A stretch of DNA of 64,000 nt from Pseudoxanthomonas broegbernensis (lineage in GTDB: Bacteria > Pseudomonadota > Gammaproteobacteria > Xanthomonadales > Xanthomonadaceae): assembly GCF_014202435.1 (NCBI RefSeq), contig NZ_JACHGU010000004.1, forward strand, positions 1-64,000, given 5' to 3'. Each line of letters begins with the position of its first letter. The stretch's first letter is position 1. Of this stretch, positions 17,926 through 26,839 are shown piece after piece. The notes under the pieces are model-generated. The model made no database searches and had not been told where the DNA came from. It saw nothing but the letters and a program-made list of their open reading frames with translations. Position numbers and translations under genes: made by a program.

Positions 17926-19095
17926 TCAGTTCGCGCCCGCTCGGGCGGCCGTCGACGGTGCGCCGGCGATCCAGGTCCCGCGCACCCGCAACGCGGCATC
18001 CAGCAGCACCAGGTCGGCCTGGTAGCCGGGGGCGATGCGGCCGAGGCGGTCATCCAGCCCCAGGAACCGCGCCGGATAGGTGGACGCCATGCGCGCGGCC
18101 TCCTCCAGCGGCAGGCCCAGCAGGTCCACGCAGTTGCGCACGGCGGTGGCCATGTCCAGGGCCGATCCGGCCAAGGCGCCGGCGGCGTTGCGGACCACGC
18201 CGTCCACCGCGGCGATGACCTCGCCGTACAGCGCGAACGAAGGATCGTCCGCGCCGACCATCGGCATCGCGTCGGTCACCAGGAACAGCTTGCCGCGCGG
18301 CTTGGCCGCCAGCGCCACGCGCAGGCTGCCCGGGTGCACGTGCACCCCGTCGACGATGATCCCGCACCAGCTTTCGCGGTCTTCCAGCGCCGCGCCGACG
18401 GTGCCGGGCTCGCGGCCCTGCAGCGGCGACATCGCGTTGAACAGGTGGGTGAAGCCGCGCAGGCCGGCGTCCAGCCCGGCGCGGATCTCCCCGTAGGCGG
18501 CGGCGGTGTGCCCGGCCGCGACGATGGCACCGCGCGCGACCATCGCCCGGATCGTATCCAGCGGCACGCGCTCGGGCGCCAGGGTGATCAGGGTGACGCC
18601 GTTGTCCAGCGAAGTGGCCATCGCCGTCTCGGCGGCATCGGGCACGCGGAACTTGCCCGCGTCGTGGGTGCCCTTGCGCGCCGGCGCGATGTACGGCCCT
18701 TCCAGGTGGATGCCGAGTACGCCCGGCACGCCGGCGGCGATGGCCGCGCGCGTGGCCGCCACCGCGCGCGCCATCACCTGCGCGTCGTCGCTGATGAGGG
18801 TGGGCAGGAAGCCGGTGGTGCCGAACCTGCGGTGGGCGCGGCCGATGGCGGCGATCGCCTCCACGCCGGTGTCGTTGTTGAACAGCACGCCGCCGCCACC
18901 GTTGACCTGGGCGTCGATGAAGCCCGGCAGCAGGAAGCCGCCGCCCAGGTCGTCCACCTCGGCCGCCTGCAGCCGCGCCTGCCCGGCCGGCACCAGCGCC
19001 TCGATCCGGCCGATGCCGTCGAGCAGCACCGCCAGGTCGTCGTGGAAGCCGTCGTCCAGCAGGACCACGGCGTTGACCAGCGCGCGCGCGGCCAT
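17926..19095 (-). CDS. nagA: N-acetylglucosamine-6-phosphate deacetylase
   Basis: This is a cytosolic amidohydrolase of 389 residues converting GlcNAc-6-P to GlcN-6-P and acetate. Recognisable motifs are LLPGFIDAQVNGGGGVLFNN (metal/substrate region), GIHLEGPYIAP (metal-binding Glu), AGHTAA, TGHLFNAM-type GFTHLFNAMSPLQGREPG, IVDGVHVHP (His), LVTDAMP (catalytic Asp) and the closing AASTYPARFLGL-type signature. Length is normal. Its ATG overlaps the nagB-II stop by one base (TGATG), so the two are translationally coupled. A GTG one codon upstream is also possible. Confidence 0.95.
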   Translation of the reverse strand: MAARALVNAVVLLDDGFHDDLAVLLDGIGRIEALVPAGQARLQAAEVDDLGGGFLLPGFIDAQVNGGGGVLFNNDTGVEAIAAIGRAHRRFGTTGFLPTLISDDAQVMARAVAATRAAIAAGVPGVLGIHLEGPYIAPARKGTHDAGKFRVPDAAETAMATSLDNGVTLITLAPERVPLDTIRAMVARGAIVAAGHTAAAYGEIRAGLDAGLRGFTHLFNAMSPLQGREPGTVGAALEDRESWCGIIVDGVHVHPGSLRVALAAKPRGKLFLVTDAMPMVGADDPSFALYGEVIAAVDGVVRNAAGALAGSALDMATAVRNCVDLLGLPLEEAARMASTYPARFLGLDDRLGRIAPGYQADLVLLDAALRVRGTWIAGAPSTAARAGAN

Positions 19096-20135
19096 CACAC
19101 CGTCTCCGTGACCTTGTTCAGGTGTGGCGGCAGGTCCGGGTTGTGGCCGCGGCGCAGGGCCAGGGCGTTGATCGCGCGGTAGAAGCTCTGCACGCCCAGC
19201 AGCGGCGCCAGCGCCGGGTGCGGCGCGGCGGCCAGCGGCAGGTCGCCGCCGGCGGCCACGGTCCACACCTGCGCGCCGCGCGCGCGGAATTCCTCGGCCA
19301 CCGCCAGGGTACCGGCCTCGGTCGCATCCGGCTGGGCAAAGGCCAGCACCGGGAAGCCGGCGCCGACCAGGGCCATCGGCCCGTGCTTGACCTCGGCCGA
19401 GCTGTACGCCTCGGCGTGCAGGCCGCAGGTCTCCTTGAACTTCAGTGCCGCCTCCTGGGCCGCGGCCAGGCCCAGGCCGCGACCGAGCACGAACAGGTTG
19501 TGCGCGCCGGCCAGGCCCTCGGTCAGCGCCGACCAGTCCTGCGCCCAGGCCTGGCGCAACGCCGCCGGCAGCGCCTCCAGCGCCTCCAGCAGCGCCGCGT
19601 CGCCCTGCCAGTGCGCGGCCAACTGGGCGATGGCCGCCAGCGAGGCCAGGTAGCTCTTGGTCGCCGCCACGCTCTTCTCCGCGCCGGCGCCCAGCGGGAT
19701 CACGGTGTGCGCCAGGTGCGCCAGCGGCGAGTCCTCCACGTTCACCAGCGCGGCCACGTGCGCGCCAGCGGCCTTGGCGGCCTCGGCGTTGCGCAGCAGG
19801 TCGGGGCTCTTGCCCGACTGCGAGATGGCGATGAACAGCGCGCCGCGCAGCCGCAGCGGCGCCTCGTACACCGAGCCCACCGACGGCGAAAGGGAGGCGG
19901 TGACCACGCCCAGGCGGGTCTCCAGCAGGTACTTGGCGTAGGTGGCGGCGTGGTCGGAACTGCCGCGGGCGCAGGTGACCACGAACGGCGGCGGCCCGGC
20001 GCGCAACTGCGCGGCCAAGGTGGCGATGGCGTCGCGGTTGCGGGCGAACTGGGCGGCGATCAGGTCGGCGGCCTGGGCCGCCTCGTTGTGCATCAGGGTC
20101 CGGTCTTCGGCGGGCAGGGCGATGGGCATGTTCAT
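19095..20135 (-). CDS. nagB-II: SIS-domain glucosamine-6-phosphate deaminase (NagB-II)
   Basis: This 346-residue protein has tandem SIS domains like the isomerase half of GlmS but no glutaminase domain. Motifs are VTCARGSSDHAATYAKYLLE, AISQSGKSPD and GAGAEKSVAATKSYLASL in SIS 1, then VLGRGLGLAAAQEAALKFKETCGLHAEAYSSAEVKHGP in SIS 2. This is the NagB-II family that replaces classical NagB in many proteobacterial GlcNAc operons. It deaminates GlcN-6-P to fructose-6-P and ammonia. Its ATG overlaps the nagQ stop (ATGA). A second ATG lies two codons in. Confidence 0.92.
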   Translation of the reverse strand: MNMPIALPAEDRTLMHNEAAQAADLIAAQFARNRDAIATLAAQLRAGPPPFVVTCARGSSDHAATYAKYLLETRLGVVTASLSPSVGSVYEAPLRLRGALFIAISQSGKSPDLLRNAEAAKAAGAHVAALVNVEDSPLAHLAHTVIPLGAGAEKSVAATKSYLASLAAIAQLAAHWQGDAALLEALEALPAALRQAWAQDWSALTEGLAGAHNLFVLGRGLGLAAAQEAALKFKETCGLHAEAYSSAEVKHGPMALVGAGFPVLAFAQPDATEAGTLAVAEEFRARGAQVWTVAAGGDLPLAAAPHPALAPLLGVQSFYRAINALALRRGHNPDLPPHLNKVTETV

Positions 20136-21241
20136 GTATCGATGTCGGGCTCGGGTTCGGGGCGCTTGCGCGGCTGCAGCGGCGCGGGCCCGGTGGAGCC
20201 GCGCACCACCAGTTGCGGCACGAAGCCCTGGTTGGTCACGGCCAGCGGATGGTCGTCGTAGGCGTCCTGGCGCAGGCTGCCGATCAGCAGGCGGGCGGCA
20301 TGGCGGGCGATCTCCTCGGTGGCCTGCTTGGCGGTGGTCAGCGGCGGCCAGGACTGGCGCGAGAACGGGCTGTCCTCGAAGCCGGCGATGGACAGGTCGT
20401 AGGGCACGTTCAAGCCGACCGACTTGGCCGCGGCCAGCACGCCCGAGGCGATCTCGTCGTTGCTGCCGAAGATCGCCGTGGGCGGCTCGCGCAGCGCCAG
20501 CAGGCGGCGCGCGCCGCGGAAGCCGTCGTCGAAGGTGTAGTCGCCGGGCACCACCAGGTGCTTGTCCACCGGGATGCCGTAGTCCTTCAGCGCCGACTCG
20601 TAGCCGGCATGGCGCTCGCCGGAGGAACGGTGCTGCGGCCCGCCCCAGAGGAAGCCGATGCGCTGGTGGCCGAGCTGGATCAGGTGCTCGGTGATCTCGT
20701 AGGCCGCGTCGCGGTCGTCGATGTACACGCAGGGGCCATCGCCCGGGTCGTCGGTGGCGGCGATGATCCGCACCACCCGGATTCCGCGCGCGACCAGCGC
20801 GGCCACCAGGTCGTCGCGCTCGGACATCGGCGCGGTCAGGACCAGCCCGGCCAGGCGCGAGCGCTGCACGAACTCGGCCAGCTCCTCGGCCAGCAGCGGC
20901 GAGGTGGAGTCGCAGGGGTGGATCTGCAGGCCGAAGCCGGTTTCCTTGCAGGCGGCCAGCACGCCGTTCTGCACGCCGATGATGTGGTACGGGTTGGGGT
21001 TGTCGTACACCAGCCCGACCACGAACGGGGTGCCGCTGCGCAGGTTGCGCGCGGTCGCGTCCGGCTCGTAGTCCAGCTCGGCGATGGCGGCCAGCACGCG
21101 CGAGCGGGTGGCCTGCATCACCGAGGGTTCGTTGTTGATTACCCGCGATACGGTCTTGAGCGAGACGCTCGCCCGTTCGGCGACGTCCTTGATGGTCGGC
21201 CTGCGCATGCCTTCTGTCCATGGAATGGTTCCGCCGTCCAT
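20132..21241 (-). CDS. nagQ: LacI-family regulator of GlcNAc use (NagQ-like)
   Basis: This is a LacI/GalR-type repressor of up to 369 residues. The N-terminal helix-turn-helix is canonical (TIKDVAERASVSLKTVSRVINNE), followed by the hinge with LDYEPDATARNLRSG and a periplasmic-binding-like effector domain (VVGLVYDNPNPYHIIGVQNG to PYDLSIAGFEDSPFSRQSWPPLTT). It sits inside the nag operon, as the xanthomonad NagQ repressor does, and GlcNAc-derived sugar or sugar phosphate is the expected inducer. Operator-like palindromes flank the operon and both kinase modules. The long start is ATG 21241; the ATG at 21208 gives the usual LacI N-terminus and may be the real one. Confidence 0.92.
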   Translation of the reverse strand: MDGGTIPWTEGMRRPTIKDVAERASVSLKTVSRVINNEPSVMQATRSRVLAAIAELDYEPDATARNLRSGTPFVVGLVYDNPNPYHIIGVQNGVLAACKETGFGLQIHPCDSTSPLLAEELAEFVQRSRLAGLVLTAPMSERDDLVAALVARGIRVVRIIAATDDPGDGPCVYIDDRDAAYEITEHLIQLGHQRIGFLWGGPQHRSSGERHAGYESALKDYGIPVDKHLVVPGDYTFDDGFRGARRLLALREPPTAIFGSNDEIASGVLAAAKSVGLNVPYDLSIAGFEDSPFSRQSWPPLTTAKQATEEIARHAARLLIGSLRQDAYDDHPLAVTNQGFVPQLVVRGSTGPAPLQPRKRPEPEPDIDT

Positions 21242-21251
21242 GATGCGTCAA

Positions 21252-22538
21252 TCAGCGGCCTTCCGGCAGCCCGGCCCGGTGCCCGCGCAGCGCGTAGTAC
21301 AGGATGTACAGGTAGCAGGGGACCATCAGCCCGGCGAACACCCACTGGAAGTCGTAGTGCTGCTTCAGCACCGCGAACAGTTGCGGGATGATCGCCCCGC
21401 CGGCGATGCCCATCACCATCAGCGCCGAGCCGATCTGGGTGAACCCGCCCAGCCCGCGGATGGCCAGCGGGAAGATCGCCGGCCACATCATCGCGTTGGC
21501 GAAGCCCAGCGCCGCCACGAAGCCCACCGAGACGTAGCCGTGGGTGAACAGCGCGCCCAGGCAGAACAGCACGCCCAGCGCCGCGGACACGCTCAGGTAG
21601 CGCTCCTGCGAGACGAAGCGCGGGATCAGCGCCAGCCCCGCCAGGTAGCCCACCAGCATGGCGAACAGGGTGAAGGAGGTGAAGAACTTGGTCTGGTCCA
21701 GCGGCAGGCCGAAGGCCACGCCGTAGGTGCCGATGGCGTCGCCGGCCATCACCTCCACGCCGACGTAGAGGAACAGGCAGACCACGCCCAGCCACAGGTG
21801 CGGGAAGCGGAAGATGCTGTCGCGCGCCGCGCCGCCGGCCCCGGGCGGCACCGCGTTGGCCTCCTCCGCGCGCACTTCCGGCAGCGGCGAGAACAGCACC
21901 GCGAACGCGGCCACCAGCAGGATCGCGAACATCACCCGGTAAAAGCCGCGGATGCTGCCGGCGAAGTCCGACAGCAGCGCGTCGCGGGCGGCCGGGGCGG
22001 CCTGGGCCACTTCCGCGGCCAGGTCGCCCACCCCGTGCAGCACCAGCGAACCCAGCAGCAGCGGGGCGAGGATGCCGGCCACCTTGTTGCAGATGCCCAT
22101 CAGCGCGATGCGCCGCGCCGCGGTGTCGATCGGCCCGAGGATGGAGATGTACGGGTTGACCGAGGTCTGCAGCAGGGCCATGCCGCCGCCGAGCACGAAC
22201 AGGCTGGCCAGCGCGCCGGGGAAGATGCGCCAGGTGGCGAACTGCCCGAACGCCAGCGCGCCCACCGCCATCACCACCAGGCTCAGCGCCAGCCCGCGCT
22301 TCATGCCGGTGCGGCGCAGGATCCACGACGACGGCAGCGCCAGGAAGAAGTAGGACAGGTAGAACACCATCAGCACCAGGAACGCGGAGATCTCGCTGAC
22401 GTCGAAGGCCAGTTGCACGAACGTGATCAGCGGCCCGTTGAGCCAGGTGAAGAAGCCGAGGATGAAGAACAGGCCGCCGACGATGGCGATCGACGAGGCC
22501 AGGCTGGCGCGCGCAGGCGCGGCGGTGGTCGCGGACAT
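21252..22538 (-). CDS. nagP: MFS N-acetylglucosamine transporter (NagP, FucP-like)
   Basis: This is a 12-helix inner-membrane symporter of 428 residues in the FucP/NagP branch of the major facilitator superfamily. Family motifs include LFFILGFFTWLNGPLI in helix 1, AFLVLMVFYLSYFFLALPSSWILRRTG with the cytoplasmic loop, GGGMALLQTSVNPYISILGP, NKVAGILAPLLLG and the helix 7 region LFLYVGVEVMAGDAIGTYG. It brings GlcNAc into the cytosol for the glucokinase-type kinases. As first gene of the nag operon it stops 10 bases before nagQ. ATG 22538 has a GGGGAG ribosome site; the open frame extends upstream into the operator. Confidence 0.92.
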   Translation of the reverse strand: MSATTAAPARASLASSIAIVGGLFFILGFFTWLNGPLITFVQLAFDVSEISAFLVLMVFYLSYFFLALPSSWILRRTGMKRGLALSLVVMAVGALAFGQFATWRIFPGALASLFVLGGGMALLQTSVNPYISILGPIDTAARRIALMGICNKVAGILAPLLLGSLVLHGVGDLAAEVAQAAPAARDALLSDFAGSIRGFYRVMFAILLVAAFAVLFSPLPEVRAEEANAVPPGAGGAARDSIFRFPHLWLGVVCLFLYVGVEVMAGDAIGTYGVAFGLPLDQTKFFTSFTLFAMLVGYLAGLALIPRFVSQERYLSVSAALGVLFCLGALFTHGYVSVGFVAALGFANAMMWPAIFPLAIRGLGGFTQIGSALMVMGIAGGAIIPQLFAVLKQHYDFQWVFAGLMVPCYLYILYYALRGHRAGLPEGR

Positions 22539-22596
22539 GACGGCGGAGCTCCCCTGCTGATTGGAAACCGCCCCACCGGGATGGTGAAAAGGCGGG

Positions 22597-22610
22597 AACA
22601 ACGTTGTCAC
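22597..22610. promoter_or_regulatory. Candidate NagQ operator in front of nagP
   Basis: The core ACAACGTTGT at 22598-22607 is a perfect palindrome with a central CG step, as in LacI-family operators. Read on the minus strand it is TGACAACGTTGTTCC, matching TGACA on one side and one base off on the other. It lies just downstream of the likely nagP promoter. Confidence 0.7.
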
Positions 22611-22830
22611 ATTCTGGCTTCGACCAGGCCCCGCTTGTCAACCTCGGGGCGTCCGGCCCATGCCCGGCGGATGTTGCCTTGCAGCATCGAGGATTTTTGC
22701 AATCGCACATGAATACGCAATTTCTTGCGGGATAATTGCCAAAAATGATGCCAATCAGGAATGACAACGCTGGCCTTCGCGCGGATTCGGCACACTCCGC
22801 GCGAATCGGGCGGAGATTCCCGCCCAGAGT

Positions 22831-22844
22831 TGACATCGTTGTCA
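22831..22844. promoter_or_regulatory. Candidate NagQ operator in front of glucokinase 1
   Basis: TGACATCGTTGTCA has TGACA/TGTCA arms. The base before it is T, so a consensus TTGACA -35 hexamer (22830-22835) is embedded in the operator. A bound repressor would cover the -35. The same 16 bases (TTGACATCGTTGTCAG) recur at 27064-27079. Confidence 0.75.
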
Positions 22845-22932
22845 GACGGCTTTCACACTCCGCCGCGTTCGCATCGCCAGGAAATCCCCGAGGGGAGGAA
22901 CGGCGACGCACCATCGCCTACGGGGAATCCGC

Positions 22933-23952
22933 GTGCCAGCCACACCCGCCATGTCCCGGTCCGACCGGATATCGCAACCGTTCATCGCCGCGGACGTCGG
23001 CGGCACCCACGTCCGCATCGGCCTGGTGCGGCCCGGCGCGAACGGCGATGCGCCGCTGAGCATGCTCGCCTACAGCAAGTTCCGCTGCGCCGACTACGCC
23101 AGCCTGTCCGACATCGTGCGCGCCTTCCTGTCCGGCCTCGGCGCCCAGCCGGCACGGGTGGCGGTGATCGCCAGCGCCGGCTACCCCCTGGCCGACGGCA
23201 GCGTGATCGCCGCCAACCTGCCCTGGCGCCTGTCGCCGGCGCAGGTGCGCGAGGACACCGGCCTGGAGGCGGTGCACCTGGTCAACGATTTCGAGGCCGT
23301 CGCCCATGCCGTGCCGCACCTGGGCGCCAGCGAGGTGCTGCGGCTGTCCGGCCCGGCGCTCGGCGCGCCCGGCCCGCTGCTGGTGCTGGGCCCCGGCACC
23401 GGCCTGGGCGCGGCGGTGTGGATTCCCACCGCCGGGCGCCCGGCGGTCCTGGCCACCGAGGCCGGCCAGGCCGCCCTGGCCGCCACCACCGAGCTGGAGG
23501 TGGAACTGCTGCGCCAGATGCTGCGCGAGCATTCCCACGTGCCCATCGAGCACGCGCTCTCCGGGCCGGGGCTGCTCAACCTCTACAGGGCCCTGTGCGC
23601 GCTGCGCGCCGTCCGGCCCGAGTACGCGGCGCCCGGCGAGATCACCGCCGCGGCCATCGACGGCCGCGACGCCATCGCCCGCGAATGCCTGCACGTGTTC
23701 TGCGGCCTGCTCGGCAGCGTGGTCGGCGACATGGCCCTGTTCTACGGCGCCCAGGGCGTCTACCTGGCCGGCGGCATCCTCCCCCGGATCCGCCAGTTCC
23801 TGCTGGACAGCGCCTTCGTCGCCCGCTTCCTCGACAAGGGGCCCATGCGCGAAGCGCTCGAACGGGTCCCGGTGAAATTGGTCGAGCACGGGCAACTGGG
23901 CGTGGTCGGCGCGGCCAACTGGTACCTGGGAGGCCCGTCCCGGGAGAAGTGA
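22933..23952 (+). CDS. nagK-II: Glucokinase-family sugar kinase, probable GlcNAc kinase 1
   Basis: This is an ATP-dependent hexokinase of the E. coli Glk family, 339 residues. Motifs are AADVGGTHVRIGL (phosphate 1), VIASAGYPLADG, LVNDFEAVAHAV (catalytic Asp), VLGPGTGLGAAVW, ATEAGQAALAA and SGPGLLNLYRALC. Placement inside the GlcNAc locus, behind an operator and coupled to a TonB-dependent receptor, suggests that it phosphorylates GlcNAc as the xanthomonad NagK-II enzymes do, though glucose is equally possible from sequence. GTG 22933 has a GGGGA ribosome site; ATG 22951 is the alternative. A paralogue lies at 27149. Confidence 0.9.
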   Translation: MPATPAMSRSDRISQPFIAADVGGTHVRIGLVRPGANGDAPLSMLAYSKFRCADYASLSDIVRAFLSGLGAQPARVAVIASAGYPLADGSVIAANLPWRLSPAQVREDTGLEAVHLVNDFEAVAHAVPHLGASEVLRLSGPALGAPGPLLVLGPGTGLGAAVWIPTAGRPAVLATEAGQAALAATTELEVELLRQMLREHSHVPIEHALSGPGLLNLYRALCALRAVRPEYAAPGEITAAAIDGRDAIARECLHVFCGLLGSVVGDMALFYGAQGVYLAGGILPRIRQFLLDSAFVARFLDKGPMREALERVPVKLVEHGQLGVVGAANWYLGGPSREK

Positions 23953-24070
23953 AGCAATACGGCGCACGGGCGCCGGCAAGCAGGTGCGCGCGGCCCGCAC
24001 GGGCCCGCGCACGGAAGTAGGCGCCGCGGGGTCCCCCCGGCGTTATCCAAACAATGATGGGAGAGACATC

Positions 24071-26743
24071 ATGAAGCACCGCAAGTCAGTCCTTTCCGCC
24101 GCCATCGTGACCTGTCTGGTCCTGTCGGCCCACGTGCAGGCCCAGGAGGCGCAGGACACCGCGCAGGCCACCGAACTGGATACGGTGGTGGTGACCGGCA
24201 TCCGCGGCTCGACCGAGAAGTCGCTGGACACCAAGCGCGAGGCCAACTCGCGGGTGGAAGTGGTCACCGCCGAGGACGTGGGCAAGCTGCCGGCGCACAA
24301 CGTGGCCGACACCCTGCAGCGCCTGCCGGGCGTGAACATCAGCTCGTCCTCCGCCGACGAAGGCGGCTTCGACGAGGCCGACCGCGTCAGCCTGCGCGGC
24401 ACCAGCCCCAGCCTCACCCAGACCCTGATCAACGGCCACTCGGTCGGCTCGGCCGACTGGTTCGTGCTCAGCCAGGGCAACAACGTCGGCCGCAGCGTCA
24501 GCTACACCCTGCTGCCGTCCGAGCTGGTCAGCTCGGTGGAAGTGCACAAGTCCTCGCAGGCCAAGCTGCAGGACGGCGGCACCACCGGCACCGTGAACAT
24601 CATCACCCGCAAGCCGCTGGAGTTCGCCAAGCAGGTCACCGCCGAGGCCTCGATCGGCGCGGTGCGCTCGGACCAGGCCAAGTCCAACGATCCGCAACTG
24701 TCGGCCCTGTTCAACTACAAGAACGACGACGGCACCTTCGGCGTGATGGTGCAGGCGTTCAGCCAGAAGCGCGAGCTGCGCCGCGAAGCCCAGGAGGTTC
24801 CGGGCGGCTTCTTCCAGATCGGCGCCGACGACGGCGCGGCGGCCACCCACCCCGACCTGGTCGGCGTCTGGGCGCCGGGCCTGCTCGGCTCGACCCTGTT
24901 CGAGCAGACCCGCGAGCGCAAGGGCGGCCTGATCGAACTGCAGTTCAAGCCCAACGACGACCTGACCCTGGGCCTGAGCGGCTTCCGCTCGGACATGGAC
25001 GCCAACAACTACAACCGCAACTTCATGCTGTGGGGCGGAAACTTCGCCCGTGCCCATGCGCCGGACGCCGGCTACGTGGTCAAGGACGGCGTGCTGGCCG
25101 AGGCCACGTACACCGGCGTACCGGGCCAGGACTACGCGGTCTACGACATGATCTACCGCGAAGCCACGGCCAAGAGCAGCTACGTCACCCTCGACGCCGA
25201 CTGGCAGATCAACGACAACCTGGTCTCCAAGTTCCAGGCCGGCAGCACCAAGGGCGAAGGCTCGACCCCGCGCCAGTTCATCGCCGAGGTCACCCTGGCC
25301 AACGGCGGCGGCGCCAGTTGGAACAGCCACGGCAACAGCGCACCGCTGGACTGGACCGTCGGCGGCGACATCACCCCGGCCGGCGTGACCAGCTTCGGCA
25401 CCTGGGGCAACCAGCAGGTCACGGCCAAGGACGAGGAGCAGTGGTTCACCGCGGACTTCAGCCATTACTTCAACAGCGGCGCCCTGTCCTCGATTGACTT
25501 CGGCGCCCGCTATGCCGACCACGAGCGTGAAGCCCTGTCGCCGGAAGGCGCGTCCCCGGGCGACATCTGGAGCGAACTGCAGAACGGCGCCACCCGCCCG
25601 TACCCCGGCGGCTTCGCCAGCAACATCGGCGGCCAGTTCCCGCGCAACCTGTGGTACTTCACCCCGGCGGCGATGAAGGAGGCGGTGCTCAACAACTCCA
25701 CCTGGCTGTCCGACGACGACGGCCCGACCGGCCGCCACAACTACGGCGGCGAATGGAAGGTGGCCGAGAAGAACCTCGCCGCCTACGTCCAGGCCAACTT
25801 CGTCGGCGACCGCTGGAGCGGCAACCTCGGGCTGCGCTACGTCAGCGTGGACCAGGACATCGACACCTACCAGTCGGTCTCCGACCCTGCCAACGCCGAC
25901 GTGTCCAGCCTGTTCGGCCAGTGGATCCGCCTGTTCACCAACAACAAGCACAGCCGCGTACTGCCCAGCGCCAACCTCAAGTTCGAACTGGCCGACGACC
26001 TGGTGTTCCGCTTCGCCGCTTCCCAGACCCAGACCCTGCCGGACTACTCCGCGCTGGGCGCCTCGTCCTGGGGTTCGGACCTGAACAAGACCGGCGGCGG
26101 CGGCAACCCGAACCTGAAGCCGGTGCTGTCCACCAACTTCGACGCCAACGTCGAGTGGTACTTCATGCCGCGCGGCCTGCTTTCCGTCGGCGCCTACTCG
26201 ATGAACCTGAAGGACTACGTGGCCTTCGGCACCGAGACGCGGCAGTTGTTCAGCGAACTGACCAACCAGTTGGAGGACTACCTGGTCTCGGTGCCGGTCA
26301 ACTCCAACGGCAAGGTCACCGGCGTGGAAGTGGCCTACGAGCAGCCGATCGGCGACAACTTCGGCATCAGCGCCAACTACACCTACGCCGACGGCAGCAC
26401 CTCGCACACCTGGGCCGACGGCAGCAACAACCTGGTGGGCACCTCGAAGAACACCTACAACGTGGGCGCCTACTTCGAGAACGACGCCTTCGGCGCGCGC
26501 GTCAGCTACACCCATCGCTCGGCCTTCCTGATCGGCCTGTCCGGCGCCAACCCGTACTACCAGGACGACTTCGGCACCCTGTCGGCCGCGCTCAGCTACA
26601 AGGTCAACGACCACCTGAGCTTCACCCTCGACGCGCTGAACCTCAACGACCCGAGCATCACCTACTACCAGAGCGCGACCATCCCGACCGCGTTCTACAG
26701 CAACGGTCGCCAGTACTACCTCAACATGCGCCTGAAGTTCTGA
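24071..26743 (+). CDS. TonB-dependent receptor 1 (chito-oligosaccharide/GlcNAc uptake)
   Basis: This is an outer-membrane active transporter of 890 residues. A signal peptide (SVLSAAIVTCLVLSAHVQA) is followed by a TonB-box-like LDTVVVTG and the plug domain (VEVVTAEDVGKLPAHNVADTLQRLPGVNI, RVSLRGTSPSLTQTLINGHSV, VEVHKSSQAKL, GTVNIITRKPL). A 22-strand barrel ends in Phe (YYLNMRLKF). It is transcribed with glucokinase 1, 118 bases away, behind a NagQ-type operator, which points to chitin-derived sugars as substrate. The ribosome site GGGAGAG sits in a leader identical to that of receptor 2. The upstream frame extension is rejected because it precedes the signal peptide. Confidence 0.92.
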   Translation: MKHRKSVLSAAIVTCLVLSAHVQAQEAQDTAQATELDTVVVTGIRGSTEKSLDTKREANSRVEVVTAEDVGKLPAHNVADTLQRLPGVNISSSSADEGGFDEADRVSLRGTSPSLTQTLINGHSVGSADWFVLSQGNNVGRSVSYTLLPSELVSSVEVHKSSQAKLQDGGTTGTVNIITRKPLEFAKQVTAEASIGAVRSDQAKSNDPQLSALFNYKNDDGTFGVMVQAFSQKRELRREAQEVPGGFFQIGADDGAAATHPDLVGVWAPGLLGSTLFEQTRERKGGLIELQFKPNDDLTLGLSGFRSDMDANNYNRNFMLWGGNFARAHAPDAGYVVKDGVLAEATYTGVPGQDYAVYDMIYREATAKSSYVTLDADWQINDNLVSKFQAGSTKGEGSTPRQFIAEVTLANGGGASWNSHGNSAPLDWTVGGDITPAGVTSFGTWGNQQVTAKDEEQWFTADFSHYFNSGALSSIDFGARYADHEREALSPEGASPGDIWSELQNGATRPYPGGFASNIGGQFPRNLWYFTPAAMKEAVLNNSTWLSDDDGPTGRHNYGGEWKVAEKNLAAYVQANFVGDRWSGNLGLRYVSVDQDIDTYQSVSDPANADVSSLFGQWIRLFTNNKHSRVLPSANLKFELADDLVFRFAASQTQTLPDYSALGASSWGSDLNKTGGGGNPNLKPVLSTNFDANVEWYFMPRGLLSVGAYSMNLKDYVAFGTETRQLFSELTNQLEDYLVSVPVNSNGKVTGVEVAYEQPIGDNFGISANYTYADGSTSHTWADGSNNLVGTSKNTYNVGAYFENDAFGARVSYTHRSAFLIGLSGANPYYQDDFGTLSAALSYKVNDHLSFTLDALNLNDPSITYYQSATIPTAFYSNGRQYYLNMRLKF

Positions 26744-26753
26744 GCGCCGCCCG

Positions 26754-26785
26754 CTCCGTCCGTACCCAGCACGGTACGGACGGAG
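26754..26785 (+). repeat. Perfect 13-bp stem-loop after TonB-dependent receptor 1
   Basis: CTCCGTCCGTACC pairs exactly with GGTACGGACGGAG across a six-base loop, eleven bases after the receptor stop. There is no T run, so it probably protects the mRNA end or aids the terminator just downstream. Confidence 0.75.
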
Positions 26786-26812
26786 TTCCCCTCCGTTCCA
26801 GTACCCTCCTCT

Positions 26813-26839
26813 GGCCCCGGACATCGGGGCCCTTTTTTT
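26813..26839 (+). terminator. Rho-independent terminator of the glucokinase 1-receptor 1 unit
   Basis: GGCCCCG pairs with CGGGGCC across a short loop and is followed by CTTTTTTT, an ideal intrinsic terminator. It separates the first kinase-receptor module from the promoter region of the second. Confidence 0.9.

Larger units (their letters stand above)
22539..22932. promoter_or_regulatory. Divergent control region between nagP and the first glucokinase
   Basis: This 394-bp region carries two palindromic operator candidates, at 22597-22610 on the nagP side and 22831-22844 on the kinase side, plus a weak half-like site (TGACAACGCTGGCC) near 22762. For nagP a TTGACA (minus strand, 22641-22636) sits about 19 bases from CAGAAT. 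The nagP operator would then fall around the transcription start. The segment 22690-22770 is AT-richer than the rest. Confidence 0.65.
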
